Positions 6,575-15,266 of a stretch of 44,166 nt of DNA are shown here, one piece after another. This DNA comes from DATAXV01 sp036272915 (GTDB lineage: Bacteria > Chloroflexota > Dormibacteria > Dormibacterales > Dormibacteraceae). The stretch lies in NCBI GenBank assembly GCA_036272915.1, contig DATAXV010000219.1:1-44166 (forward strand), in the 5' to 3' direction. The notes below the pieces were generated by a model. That model made no database searches. It was not told the origin of the DNA and saw only the letters and a list, made by a program, of their open reading frames with translations. The position numbers were made by a program, and so were the translations under genes. Within the stretch, counting starts at the first letter, position 1, and each line of letters begins with the position of its first letter.

Positions 6575-8860
6575 TTAGGGCGAGCGGCGGAGGAGGCGGC
6601 GCAGCCAGCCCCGCAGGAGGTGCGGGCGGAGTTCCCGCCAGGCCGCCATCGCCCCCTCGAACTCGCCGGCCGCCAGCCAGGGCGGCGCGTAGGCGGCGAC
6701 CGCCACGCATCCGGCCAGGCGGCGGGCCGGAGCCGCCGCCTGGGGCAGGACGAGGGCGATCCGCTCCCCGACCTCTCCCGGCGTGTCCCCCCCGTCCAGA
6801 CGGATGCCGGCCAGCCCGGACAGCCGCAGAGACCGCCGCCAGACGCCGTCCAGGCTGCGGGGGCGGAGCCAGGCGACGAAGAGGAGGACGAGGAGGGCGG
6901 CGCCCCCGGCCGACCCGAGGCCGGCCATCAGCGGCGCCAGCCAGGAGGGTACCGAGGAGGAGCCGCCGCCGGAGCCACCCCCGGGCGGCGCCGGGTGCGA
7001 GGAGGGACGGGCCGTCGGCGACGCGGAGGTCGGGTGGGGGTTCGGCGTCGCCTGGCCGCACTCGGGGCAGCGACCCGGCTGGGGCCCGCCGGCCGGGGCC
7101 TGATCGAATCCGTTCGGCGTGGGGTCGAAGTTGATCCAGCCGTAGCCGGGGAAGTACACCTGCACCCACATGTGGGCGTCGCCGGAGCGGACCACGTAGT
7201 CGTTGTCGGCGAAGCTGTAGGTGCCTCCGGTGAAGCCGCTGACGAGCCGCACGGGCAGGCCCAGGCTGCGCAGCATGTCCCCCATCGCCGAGGCGAAGTA
7301 CTGGCAGTAGCCCTGATGCGACTGGAAGAGGAAGTAGGCCAGGGGGTCGGTGCCCTGGGGCGGCGCCTTCGGGTTCAGGCTGTAGGAGTAGATGTTCCCG
7401 TCGCGGAGGTAGGCCTCGATGGCGCTGGCCTCGTCATAGGGGTTGTCGGCGCCCTGCGTGACGGTCATGGCGAGGTCGTGGATGCGGGTCAGGACCTGCG
7501 CCGATCGGTAGCCGTCGGCGCTCCAGTGGCCGGGCGCCGCGGTTGCCGAGTTGGTGAAGTTGCGATAGGAGTCGAGCCAGGCCGGGTAGTCGGTGCTGGC
7601 CTCGCGCAGCTGCTCCGAGGTGGCGATCGAGAAGTCGGACTCGAACTCGTAGTCGGACCGGCCGGCGGCCTGGGCCTCCAGCTCGTCGAGGGAGAGGATG
7701 CCGTCGCCGGAGGCTCGGGCGCGGCGGCCCGGCTGGCGCGGGGCGACCAGGATCGTCGGCCGGCTGACGGTGGTCAACCGGCCGGAGAAGGGAAGCAGCA
7801 CCGGATCCTGGCCGACCGGATGGAGCATGTGGATGGAGAAGGTCTCGGCGACCTCGCCGTGCGTGGAGCCCTCCCAGTGGACGGTCTGGCCCGCCGGCTG
7901 GGCGACGTCGTCGCCGCCGGAGTCGAACTGCCACTCGCCGTCGCGGGTGGCGGTCATGGTCACACCCTGAAAGTAGAAGGGGTTGGCGGCGTCGCCGGTC
8001 GCGCTGTAGGCGAAGATCGGCGTCTGGCTCTCCTGGAGCGGGCCGCCCAGCTCGGCGTTGAAGGTGAAGCCGATCGAGACCTGGCCGTTGGAGAACGGCC
8101 CCAGGCTGGCGATCTGTCCCTCGAGCTCAGCCCAGCTCTGGAACATCCCGTTCTGGATGGTCACGGTCCGGTTGGTGTTCGACATCGGGGGCAGGATCGC
8201 GGCGATCAGGATCACCGCCACGGTCAGCAAACCGCCCGTGGTCCAGAAGTCGACCCTGACGTCCGAGCCCAGCCGGACCACCCGCCTGGTCGCCGCGCTC
8301 AGCGACCGCCGGTAGCTGGTCCAGAGCAGGAGGAAGCAGATCACGGCGCCGTAGCCGACGATGTAGCCGTTCTGCCCGTTCGGGTGGTTGAGCGCGTTGG
8401 TGGCGATCACCGCGGTGCCCGGGATCAGGGCGAGGAGCGGCTGCCGCCAGCGCATCAGGCACCAGGCGAACCAGGCGGCCGCGATCCAGAACAGCCCGGC
8501 GATCTGGGCGTGGACGAAGGTCAGGTCGCCGAAGCCGTCGCCGAGCAGGATGTCGTTGGCCCAGCGGCCGAGCGGCCGGAACATGCCCGGCACGCCGGAG
8601 TGGAGGGCCGGGCCGCCGAAGGCGAGCAGCGCCGCCGCCGGCGCGGCGACGATGCTCAGCCCGAGCACCGCCCAGACGCCGAGGAAGGGCAGCATCGCCA
8701 GGCCGCCGACGAAGACGACGGCGACGATGGAGACGGGGACGATCGAGTCCAGTCCCGGCACCCAGCCCGAGGCCACGGTCGACGCGGCGACGACGATGGC
8801 GGCGAGCACGCCCAGACCCAGGGTGGGCAGCTGATCGAGGAAGCGCCAGCGCTCAGACAT
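6575..8860 (-). CDS. TgpA-like membrane protein with extracellular transglutaminase domain
   Basis: Polytopic membrane protein of 761 residues. Several transmembrane helices occupy about 10-225; an extracellular region follows with a papain-like transglutaminase core, whose catalytic triad is visible as Cys519 (HQGYCQYFASAMGDMLRSLG), His563 (GDAHMWVQVYFPGYGW) and Asp579 (INFDPTPN). A Pro/Ser/Gly-rich linker (about 595-650), one more transmembrane helix and a cytoplasmic tail with basic residues complete it. The architecture is that of the TgpA/DUF3488-transglutaminase family, which is usually encoded with MoxR and DUF58 proteins, as here. The natural substrate in this family is unknown. The ATG at 8860 overlaps the end of the DUF58 gene by 8 bp. 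Confidence 0.92.
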   Translation of the reverse strand: MSERWRFLDQLPTLGLGVLAAIVVAASTVASGWVPGLDSIVPVSIVAVVFVGGLAMLPFLGVWAVLGLSIVAAPAAALLAFGGPALHSGVPGMFRPLGRWANDILLGDGFGDLTFVHAQIAGLFWIAAAWFAWCLMRWRQPLLALIPGTAVIATNALNHPNGQNGYIVGYGAVICFLLLWTSYRRSLSAATRRVVRLGSDVRVDFWTTGGLLTVAVILIAAILPPMSNTNRTVTIQNGMFQSWAELEGQIASLGPFSNGQVSIGFTFNAELGGPLQESQTPIFAYSATGDAANPFYFQGVTMTATRDGEWQFDSGGDDVAQPAGQTVHWEGSTHGEVAETFSIHMLHPVGQDPVLLPFSGRLTTVSRPTILVAPRQPGRRARASGDGILSLDELEAQAAGRSDYEFESDFSIATSEQLREASTDYPAWLDSYRNFTNSATAAPGHWSADGYRSAQVLTRIHDLAMTVTQGADNPYDEASAIEAYLRDGNIYSYSLNPKAPPQGTDPLAYFLFQSHQGYCQYFASAMGDMLRSLGLPVRLVSGFTGGTYSFADNDYVVRSGDAHMWVQVYFPGYGWINFDPTPNGFDQAPAGGPQPGRCPECGQATPNPHPTSASPTARPSSHPAPPGGGSGGGSSSVPSWLAPLMAGLGSAGGAALLVLLFVAWLRPRSLDGVWRRSLRLSGLAGIRLDGGDTPGEVGERIALVLPQAAAPARRLAGCVAVAAYAPPWLAAGEFEGAMAAWRELRPHLLRGWLRRLLRRSP

Positions 8861-10025
8861 GGAGGGCTCCCGCCCGCCGGTCGCGGAAGCGGCTGAGGTC
8901 GTCGCCGCGGCGGATCCAGAAGATCTCGAGGCTGGGCGTCGGGCTCAGGGCCAGCGGCGAGGGGCTGCCGCCAAAGCTCTCGGCGTCGAACAGGAAGAGG
9001 AGCAGGGGGCAGCGGGAGGCCGGCGCCAGGCGCAGCCAGCCCTGCCCGCAGTCGGGGGTGATCACGATCACCGCCTGCCGCTCCCAGGTGCCCAGCCGGC
9101 GCCAGATGTCGGCCTCGGCCAGATCGCGGGTGCCGTCGGCGTCGGCCACGGCCAGGAAGTCCATGATCGGCCGCTCGCCCTGCCTCGGCTCGATGATGCT
9201 GCCCCGGTTGTCGGTGGCGAGCAGCCCGACGCCGTGGCCGCTGCGGGTGACCTGCGCCGAGATCGAGGCGGCCAGGGTCACGGCGTACTCCAGCGTCGAC
9301 TCCGCACCCTGCCCGGCGTGGGCGCGGTGGCAGAGGTCGAGCACGATCCAGAGGTCTGAGCTCTCGGCCTGCTCGAAGGTCCGGCTCATCAGCCGCTGGT
9401 GGCGGAGGCTGAGGCCCCAGTGGATGCGTCCGTGGGTGTCGCTCGGCTGGTAGTCGCGGACGCCGGACGTCTCCGGCGGGTAGTCGGCGGGCCGGCCCGG
9501 ACGCCACCCGGTCGCGCTCTGCTCGTCACTGCCCAGCGAGAGCCAGGGCATGGGCACCACCCGGGGGTGGACCAGGACCTGATGGCGGCCTCCCGCCCGC
9601 CGCTCGCGGACGAAGATGCCGAAGGGCTCGCGGACGACGAGCCGGGTCGGGCCGAAGGTCATCCAGCCTCGACGCGGGTAGATGCCCCTCGCCCGCCAGG
9701 TCACCCTGCCCCTGGCCATCGACAGGATCCGGCTGGAGCGGTAGCCGTCGAGGCGGGTCAGGTCCTGGACCTCGATCCAGGGCGCCGGCAGCCAGCTCCT
9801 CTTGCGCAGCTCGAAGGTCTCCTCGAACTCGGTGCCGACCACGGCCGAGCCGGCGTCGATGGAGCGGCGGATGGAGAGCCCGCGGACGACCAGCCGGGGC
9901 CAGCCCCAGGCGATCCCGAAGAGCAGCACCAGCATGTAGGCGAGGATGAAGGCGGGGCGCAGCCCGGTCAGGTAGGCGAGCACCGCGAGCACGACGAGCG
10001 CGGCGACGAGCAGCGCCCGCGACAT
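8853..10025 (-). CDS. DUF58 domain protein
   Basis: Protein of 390 residues with two N-terminal transmembrane helices (about 5-45), a central beta-rich region, and the DUF58 signature TSGVRDYQPSDTHGRIHWGL near residue 190, followed by a vWA-like domain (DLWIVLDLCHRAHAGQG). DUF58 proteins accompany MoxR ATPases and are thought to be their clients or adaptors in envelope maturation. It sits between the MoxR gene (gap of 5 bp) and the transglutaminase gene (8-bp overlap) in one transcript. The vWA-like segment has only a partial metal-binding motif, so metal binding is uncertain. Confidence 0.92.
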   Translation of the reverse strand: MSRALLVAALVVLAVLAYLTGLRPAFILAYMLVLLFGIAWGWPRLVVRGLSIRRSIDAGSAVVGTEFEETFELRKRSWLPAPWIEVQDLTRLDGYRSSRILSMARGRVTWRARGIYPRRGWMTFGPTRLVVREPFGIFVRERRAGGRHQVLVHPRVVPMPWLSLGSDEQSATGWRPGRPADYPPETSGVRDYQPSDTHGRIHWGLSLRHQRLMSRTFEQAESSDLWIVLDLCHRAHAGQGAESTLEYAVTLAASISAQVTRSGHGVGLLATDNRGSIIEPRQGERPIMDFLAVADADGTRDLAEADIWRRLGTWERQAVIVITPDCGQGWLRLAPASRCPLLLFLFDAESFGGSPSPLALSPTPSLEIFWIRRGDDLSRFRDRRAGALHV

Positions 10026-10030
10026 GGTTC

Positions 10031-11005
10031 TTAGACGTCGAACCGCGGGGGCGGGACGCGCTCTCGCTCGAGGATGGTGCCGAGGATGCCGGCGGCGCTG
10101 GCCCCCTGCATCTGGGCGTAGGGCCTGAGGATCAACCGGTGAGCGAGAACCGGCTCGCAGAGCGCCTTGATGTCGTCGGGCAGGACGTAGGCGCGTCCCT
10201 GCACGGCGGCCAGCGCCTGGGCCGCCCGGTGCAGCCCCAGGGTCCCCCGGGTGCTGGCGCCGAGGGCGATCTCGGGATGATTGCGGGTGCGGCTGACGAG
10301 GCGGGCCAGGTACTCCTTGAGCTCGGGCTTGACGAAGACCTCCCCGACCCCGGCCTGGGCCCTGGCCAGCTCCTCCCGGGAGACCACCGGGCGCAGCTCG
10401 TCGAAGGGGGACTCGACCTTGCTCTGGTCGAGCAGGCGGACCTCCTCGGTCGCCGTCAGATAGCCGAGCCGGACCTTCATCAGGAAGCGGTCGAGCTGAG
10501 CCTCGGGCAGGGGGAAGGTGCCGGCGTACTCGATCGGGTTCTGGGTGGCCATGGTCATGAACGGGAGCGGCAGCTCGTGGGTCTCGCCGTCGACCGTGAC
10601 CGTCCCCTCCTCCATCGCCTCGAGCAGCGCCGCCTGCGTCTTCGGCGTGCCCCGGTTGATCTCGTCGGCGAGGAGGATCTGGGCGAAGACCGGGCCCGGC
10701 CGGAACTCGAACTCCCCCAGCCGCTGGTTGTAGGAGCGGACCCCGGTGATGTCCGAGGGGAGGAGGTCGGGCGTGAACTGGATGCGCCGGAACCGGCAGT
10801 CCAGCGACCGGGCCAGGGCCTTGGCCAGCATCGTCTTGCCGACGCCGGGCACGTCCTCGATCAGGAGGTGGCCGCCGCAGAGCAGGGCGACCAGGCAGAG
10901 ACGGACCTCGTCCTCCTTGTCCACCACCGCTCGCCCGACGTTGTTCATCACCGGCTCGGCGACGCGCACCACGTCGTCGAGGAATCGGAGACGTTCCGTG
11001 GTCAC
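10031..11005 (-). CDS. MoxR-family AAA+ ATPase
   Basis: ATPase of 324 residues that acts as a chaperone-like remodeller. Seen: Walker A EDVPGVGKTMLAKALA at about 49-64, Walker B ILLADEINRGTPKTQ at about 110-124, the sensor-1 region MTMATQNPIEYAGTFPLPEA at about 151-170 with the arginine finger following in QLDRFLMK, and the C-terminal lid domain. The start is a GTG at 11005 with GAGGG about 8 nt upstream. First gene of the moxR/DUF58/transglutaminase operon, a widespread arrangement in which the ATPase is predicted to act on a vWA/DUF58 partner. A consensus -10 element lies 24 bp before the start. Confidence 0.95.
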   Translation of the reverse strand: MTTERLRFLDDVVRVAEPVMNNVGRAVVDKEDEVRLCLVALLCGGHLLIEDVPGVGKTMLAKALARSLDCRFRRIQFTPDLLPSDITGVRSYNQRLGEFEFRPGPVFAQILLADEINRGTPKTQAALLEAMEEGTVTVDGETHELPLPFMTMATQNPIEYAGTFPLPEAQLDRFLMKVRLGYLTATEEVRLLDQSKVESPFDELRPVVSREELARAQAGVGEVFVKPELKEYLARLVSRTRNHPEIALGASTRGTLGLHRAAQALAAVQGRAYVLPDDIKALCEPVLAHRLILRPYAQMQGASAAGILGTILERERVPPPRFDV

Positions 11006-11028
11006 GCCAGCACCCTCAACTTATGGCG

Positions 11029-11034
11029 ATTATA
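11029..11034 (-). promoter_or_regulatory. -10 element of the moxR operon promoter
   Basis: On the minus strand the sequence reads CCTATAATCGCC, a perfect TATAAT hexamer. A transcription start near 11022 would leave a leader of about 17 nt holding the GAGGG ribosome site. No good -35 box is seen 16-18 nt upstream, so an activator or an alternative upstream element may contribute. Confidence 0.55.
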
Positions 11035-11144
11035 GGTAGGCGTTTCCGGATCCCCCGGCGGACTGTCGGCGGACGCCGCGGCGCGGGCCCACGCCATTTC
11101 GGAGCGGGACCGAAGCGTGCACGACGCTCGTCGTCCGGCGGCGG

Positions 11145-12074
11145 TCAGGAGACCTCCTCATCCTCGGTGACCAGGCGCAGGTGGCCGGGCTTGAGGCCGA
11201 GCTTGCGGGCGAAGAAGCCCGCCACCCGCTCGACGTAGAGCGGGCGGTCGGCGAAGTAGGAGCCGACGTGCGGCGCGCCCTGCACCACCCAGATCTCGCG
11301 GGGGCCCCGGTAGGCGTCGAGCAGCTGGCGGGAGTGGCGCAGCGAGGTGACCTCGTCGGCGCCGCCGTGGATGAAGAAGAGGGGCCGGGGCTCGAGGCCG
11401 CTGAGGACGGCGATGGGGCTGGCGTCGGAGAGGCGGACGCCGTGGCGCATCCGCATCCACAGCGAGACGCCGGCGACGAAGGGGGCCCCGGGCAGGTGGA
11501 GGGCCCGGGTGACGTTCTCGTTGAGGACGCGACGGAGGTCGGAGAAGGGGCTGTCCAGGACCAGGGCGGCGACGTCGGGGTCGCCGGCGGCGCCGAGCAG
11601 GCTCACCGACGCGCCCATCGAGTAGCCCAGCAGCCCGATCCGCGCCTTCCGGACCCGGCTCCGGCAGAAGGCGATCGCCGCCTCCAGCTCCTGCACCTCG
11701 CGCACGCCCATGGTGACCAGGGTGCGGTCGCTGCCGACCATGCCCCGGTAGGAGTAGCAGAGGACGCTGAAGCCCTTGCGCCAGAGCGCCATCGAGATGC
11801 CGAGCAGATCCTGCCGGCGCGACTTGTGACCGGGGCTGACCACGATCACCTGGGGCGTCCCCGGCTGGCGGAAGAACCAGGCCCCGAACGCCACGCCGTC
11901 GGCGGTGGTCAGCTCCACGTTCTCGAAGTCGGCCTGGAACTCGTACGGGGTGAAGGCGAAGTCGTCGCGCCAGGTGGGCCGGTCGGGGATGAAGAGCTTG
12001 CGGTGAAGGATGCCGCAGACGAGCAGGTAGACGGCGACCACGACACCGAGGCCGATCAGTACCCAGACGAACAT
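11145..12074 (-). CDS. Membrane-anchored alpha/beta hydrolase (Bem46-like)
   Basis: Hydrolase of 309 residues with an N-terminal transmembrane anchor at about 3-22. The catalytic triad is visible: nucleophile Ser in LLGYSMGASVSL near residue 152, Asp in FIHGGADEVTS near 241, and His in QGAPHVGSYF near 272. The oxyanion region is VVSPGHKSRRQD. The family includes carboxylesterases and thioesterases of unknown natural substrate. It lies 39 bp after the cobalamin adenosyltransferase gene on the same strand and may be the last gene of that transcript, although TAGAGT at 12093-12088 could be a -10 of its own. A 139-bp gap separates it from the moxR operon. Confidence 0.88.
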   Translation of the reverse strand: MFVWVLIGLGVVVAVYLLVCGILHRKLFIPDRPTWRDDFAFTPYEFQADFENVELTTADGVAFGAWFFRQPGTPQVIVVSPGHKSRRQDLLGISMALWRKGFSVLCYSYRGMVGSDRTLVTMGVREVQELEAAIAFCRSRVRKARIGLLGYSMGASVSLLGAAGDPDVAALVLDSPFSDLRRVLNENVTRALHLPGAPFVAGVSLWMRMRHGVRLSDASPIAVLSGLEPRPLFFIHGGADEVTSLRHSRQLLDAYRGPREIWVVQGAPHVGSYFADRPLYVERVAGFFARKLGLKPGHLRLVTEDEEVS

Positions 12075-12113
12075 GTCCTTGATCGATACTCTAAGCCCGC
12101 GGGGTGGCCGGAC

Positions 12114-12680
12114 CTACCCGCGCGCTCGGGGCGCCTCGTCCCCTCCCCTCGCCTCCTCCCAGCGGGCGAGCACGAAGAGCACCAGGGAGAGCCGGTTGAG
12201 GTAGCGCAGCACCTCGGGGTTGTCGACGCCTCCGGCCCGCCGCAGCGCGACGCAGTGACGCTCGGTGCGCCGGACCACGGTCCGGGCCAGGTCGATCGCG
12301 GCCGCCGGCGCCGACGCGCCGGGGAGGACGAACTCCCGGGGCATCGTCACCTCCGCCTCGAGCTCGGTGAGCAGCTGGTCGAGCCGGGCGACCCGGTCGG
12401 CCCCGATGCGGGCGAAGCTGCCGGCGCGCTCGGGCGCCGTCGCGATCTCGGCACCCAGCCGGTAGAGGTCCCGCTGGACCTCGGTGACGATGTCGTCGAC
12501 CCGGCCGGAGCCGGCCAGCGCCCGGGCCAGGCCGAGCGCGCTCGACGCCTCGTCCAGCCCCCCGTACGCCTCCACCCGGAGATCGTCCTTGCCCACCCGG
12601 CCACCGCCGAGGAGGCCCGTGCTCCCGTCGTCGCCGCCGCCGGCGAGATCGGCCATCGTCTTGCCGCGGGGTGGAGGCAT
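12114..12680 (-). CDS. pduO: PduO-type ATP:cob(I)alamin adenosyltransferase
   Basis: Transfers the adenosyl group of ATP to cob(I)alamin to make coenzyme B12. Protein of about 188 residues. The ATP-binding N-terminal motif is DDGSTGLLGGGRVGKDDLRV (compare the family TGDxGxTxLxxGxxxxK), followed by AYGGLDEASSALGLARA. The C-terminal part has the conserved RRTERHCVALRR and VLRYLNRLSLVLFVLARWEE. Start: ATG 12680 shares a base with the stop of the HAD gene (TGATG), so it is coupled; an internal ATG at 12656 would remove a poorly conserved nine-residue prefix. No B12-dependent enzyme or other B12 gene is in the window. Confidence 0.9.
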   Translation of the reverse strand: MPPPRGKTMADLAGGGDDGSTGLLGGGRVGKDDLRVEAYGGLDEASSALGLARALAGSGRVDDIVTEVQRDLYRLGAEIATAPERAGSFARIGADRVARLDQLLTELEAEVTMPREFVLPGASAPAAAIDLARTVVRRTERHCVALRRAGGVDNPEVLRYLNRLSLVLFVLARWEEARGGDEAPRARG

Positions 12681-13354
12681 CAGCGCGTCTCCCCCGCCCG
12701 CTGACCGAGTCGGCGGAGAACCTCCTCCAGGCCGGCCGCCTCCAGCGACTCGAGGACCAGATCGGCCTGGCCGAGGTCGTGACCGGCGGTCAGCGGGCCG
12801 GGGACGACGACGCAGCGGAGCCCGGCCGCCTTGGCCGCCCGGAGCCCGGGGTTGGAGTCCTCCAGCGCGATCGCGTCCTCCGGCCGGCAGCCCAGGCAGT
12901 CGGTGACGGCCAGGTAGACCTCGGGGTGGGGCTTGGCGTTGGTGACGTCGGTGCCGCAGCGGATGCAGTCCCAGTCGTCCAGGCCGAGGTTGGCCAGGTG
13001 ACCGGTGACCCAGCCCCGGGAGGAGCTGGAGGCGACGCCCAGGCCCATACCCAGTCGACGGGCGTCGCGGCGCCAGGCGACCACGCCGGGCATCGGTGCC
13101 ATCCCCTCCAGCAGGCGCCGCTCGCTCGCCCGCCGGCCGGCCAGCAGCGCGGCAGCGTCGAGCCTCCGGTCGAGGCGGGCCTCGAGATCGGCGATCGGGT
13201 CGAAGCGATCCGATCCGAACCCGATCAGACCCTTCCAGAACTCGAGCGAGAGCTCCTGGCCGTGGTCCCGGTAGACCTCGGCCCAGGCCTCGTAGACGGC
13301 GCTCTCGGTGTCGAGGATCAGCCCGTCGAAGTCGAAGACGACAGCCCGTACCAC
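12680..13354 (-). CDS. HAD-superfamily hydrolase (beta-phosphoglucomutase/phosphatase subgroup)
   Basis: Protein of 224 residues. Motif I is FDFDGLILDTE at about 7-17 with both catalytic aspartates, followed by a helical cap (about 18-85), motif II Ser/Thr in GVASSSSRGW, motif III Lys in NAKPHPEVYL and motif IV in IALEDSNPGLRAAKAAG. The conserved E/D pair in motif IV is present, so the Mg2+ site looks intact. Substrate cannot be read; this subgroup covers sugar-phosphate mutases and small-metabolite phosphatases. The start is GTG at 13354, 10 bp after the DacA stop, and its stop overlaps the adenosyltransferase start, placing it inside the sigma/DacA transcript. Confidence 0.9.
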   Translation of the reverse strand: MVRAVVFDFDGLILDTESAVYEAWAEVYRDHGQELSLEFWKGLIGFGSDRFDPIADLEARLDRRLDAAALLAGRRASERRLLEGMAPMPGVVAWRRDARRLGMGLGVASSSSRGWVTGHLANLGLDDWDCIRCGTDVTNAKPHPEVYLAVTDCLGCRPEDAIALEDSNPGLRAAKAAGLRCVVVPGPLTAGHDLGQADLVLESLEAAGLEEVLRRLGQRAGETR

Positions 13355-13364
13355 CGATCGGAGA

Positions 13365-14594
13365 CTACCGCCAGGGCCAGGGCACCTGCGCGGGAAGCAC
13401 CATCGGCCTTCGGAGCAGCCGCCACTGCCAGGGCGCGCCGGTCAACCCGGAGGCCGCCCGGAGTGGCACCTTCACCTCCCGGCCGCCTGCGGAGATGTCG
13501 AGGTCACCGACGCGAGCGCCTCTGGCGACCAGCGGTCCCCGCGGCCTCGCCCGCAGCTGAAACCGGGCCACCGTGCCCTGCCAGAGGGCGAGCCGGACGG
13601 TCCGGACCGAGGCGAGCCCGGCGACCTGGCCCCAGGCGGTCCGGTAGCGGGCGACGACCTGGCCCTTGCGGACCAGCACCACCGATCGGAGCGCGGTCCG
13701 GGCGGCGTCGATCAGGGGCAGGGCCGCCTGGAGAGCCCCGTCCAGGGTGGGAAGGCCCATCACCGCGCCGATGAGAAGGGAGGGCGCGCCGGCCCCGGTC
13801 GAGATCTCGGCGGCGAAGACGAAGCAGCCGCCGGCCTGGTCGGTGTTGCCGGTCTTCACGCCCTGGATGCCGTCCGTCCCGAGCAGGGAGTTGACGTTAT
13901 CGATCGTCCCCGCCACCGGGATCGTGGCCTGGACCTCGGCGACGACCTGCCGCACGATGGGGTAGCTCATCACCGCCTCGCCGAGCAGGACCAAATCGCG
14001 AGGGCTGCTGACGGTGCCCGGATCGAACCCGCTGGCGTCGACGAAGTGGGTGCTGCTCAGGCCCATCGTCGCCGCCTCCTGGTTCATCGCCCCGACGCCG
14101 CCGGCGAGCGAGCCGTAGGCCCAGGAGGCGAGGATGGCGGCGACGTTGTTGGCGGACGGCAGCAGCAGCGCCTGCAGGGCCTGGAGCTCGGTCAGATCCT
14201 CCCCTGCCGCGACCGGCACCACCGACTGGTCCTGGGCCAGGTCCTGTTCGTAGGCGGCCACGTCGGCCTGCGTGATCGGGATCTCGGGGCCGGTCTCACC
14301 GACCGCCAGCGGGTCCTTCCTGAGAACGACCAGTGCGGTCATCATCTTCGCCGTGCTCGCCGTCGGCATCGGCGCCGTCACCGTGGTCTGGGCCACCACC
14401 CCCTCCCCCATCACCCCCAGCGCGGCTGCGCCCTGCGCGGGCCAGGGCAGGGTCACGGCCACGGGCACGGTCGCCTTCCGCGGCCCCACCTCGACCGTGG
14501 GATCGGGCAGCGGCCGGACCAGGTTGACGATCAGAAGGGCGGCGACGAGGAGGACGACCAGACCCAGGGCGGCGAGGCCCGTGCGACGAAGCAT
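13365..14594 (-). CDS. D-alanyl-D-alanine carboxypeptidase (peptidase S11, DacA type)
   Basis: Extracytoplasmic low-molecular-mass penicillin-binding protein that trims the terminal D-Ala of peptidoglycan stem peptides. The protein has about 409 residues with an N-terminal signal/anchor helix at about 5-27. All three active-site motifs are visible: SxxK as STAKMM near residue 80, SxN as PSANN near 147, and KTG in QGVKTGNTDQAGGC near 250. The C-terminal ~120 residues form a beta-rich tail (RARPRGPLVARGARVGDL) like the second domain of PBP5-type enzymes. The ATG at 14594 is preferred; an in-frame GTG lies one codon upstream. It follows the Pro/Thr-rich membrane protein by 48 bp and precedes the HAD gene by 10 bp, so it is probably controlled by the ECF sigma factor. 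Confidence 0.93.
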   Translation of the reverse strand: MLRRTGLAALGLVVLLVAALLIVNLVRPLPDPTVEVGPRKATVPVAVTLPWPAQGAAALGVMGEGVVAQTTVTAPMPTASTAKMMTALVVLRKDPLAVGETGPEIPITQADVAAYEQDLAQDQSVVPVAAGEDLTELQALQALLLPSANNVAAILASWAYGSLAGGVGAMNQEAATMGLSSTHFVDASGFDPGTVSSPRDLVLLGEAVMSYPIVRQVVAEVQATIPVAGTIDNVNSLLGTDGIQGVKTGNTDQAGGCFVFAAEISTGAGAPSLLIGAVMGLPTLDGALQAALPLIDAARTALRSVVLVRKGQVVARYRTAWGQVAGLASVRTVRLALWQGTVARFQLRARPRGPLVARGARVGDLDISAGGREVKVPLRAASGLTGAPWQWRLLRRPMVLPAQVPWPWR

Positions 14595-14642
14595 CACTGA
14601 GGAGAACGCGATCGGGCCGGGGTCAGATCCGGATCAGCGGAA

Positions 14643-15263
14643 TCAGTAGATGCAGATCAGGTTGAGCAGGCACAGCCCGGGCGTGGGCGACGGGGTCGGC
14701 TCAGGGGTCGCCGGCGTCGGCTCCGGCGTCGACTCGACCGGCGGCGGGGTCGCCTCCGGCGTTGGCGTCGAGCGCGGACCCGCGATCACCGGCGCGCCGC
14801 CGGGTGTGCTCGGCCCCGAGGTCGGATGCCCGGCCGCCGTCGGCGTCGGCTCCGGCGTCTGCTGCCCCGGATCTCCGGGCTGGTTGCTGCGCCTGGCGAT
14901 GGGAACCGTCGCGCGCGGCGACTGGCCGCCCGGACCGGCCGTCGGCGTCGGTCCCGTCGCCGTCCGACCGCCTCCTCCGCTCCCGAGTACCGGAAGCGGC
15001 GTCTGCAGCCCGACCACGGACTGCAGGGCCCGGTAGGCGATGCTGCGGGGACCGCCGTTGAACGAGAACAGTCCCAACATCAGGACGGTGAGGACGATGC
15101 CCCCGGCAAGGTACCGCCGGTGGCGGATCGCGGCCCGGCGACGGCGCGCCGCGAGGACACGCTCGAAATCACCCGGGCCCGGATCCCAGTCTTCTATGCC
15201 GGATTGGAGCTCAGACGCGAGTCGCTGAAACTCCGGGTTCGGTCCCCCGGAATCGCTTCCCAT
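14643..15263 (-). CDS. Single-pass membrane protein with Pro/Thr-rich exterior, putative anti-sigma factor
   Basis: Protein of 206 residues encoded 3 nt after the ECF sigma stop codon. The first ~48 residues are cytoplasmic and charged (FQRLASELQSGIEDW, VLAARRRRAAIRHRR), one transmembrane helix spans about 50-68, and the remaining ~135 residues are low complexity, dominated by Pro, Thr, Gly and Ser with repeated TPEPTP-like units, ending in CLLNLICIY. The gene order and topology are those of an anti-sigma factor, but the zinc HxxxCxxC motif is absent and I recognise no family. The Pro/Thr tail may span the cell wall or be glycosylated. The two cysteines at the extreme C-terminus are unusual for such a linker. 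Function is inferred from position only. Confidence 0.8.
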   Translation of the reverse strand: MGSDSGGPNPEFQRLASELQSGIEDWDPGPGDFERVLAARRRRAAIRHRRYLAGGIVLTVLMLGLFSFNGGPRSIAYRALQSVVGLQTPLPVLGSGGGGRTATGPTPTAGPGGQSPRATVPIARRSNQPGDPGQQTPEPTPTAAGHPTSGPSTPGGAPVIAGPRSTPTPEATPPPVESTPEPTPATPEPTPSPTPGLCLLNLICIY

Positions 15264-15266
15264 GTA

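Noticed and set aside
6620..8896. 758-codon plus-strand frame
   Set aside because: Antisense to the transglutaminase gene, whose catalytic triad and membrane helices are evident.
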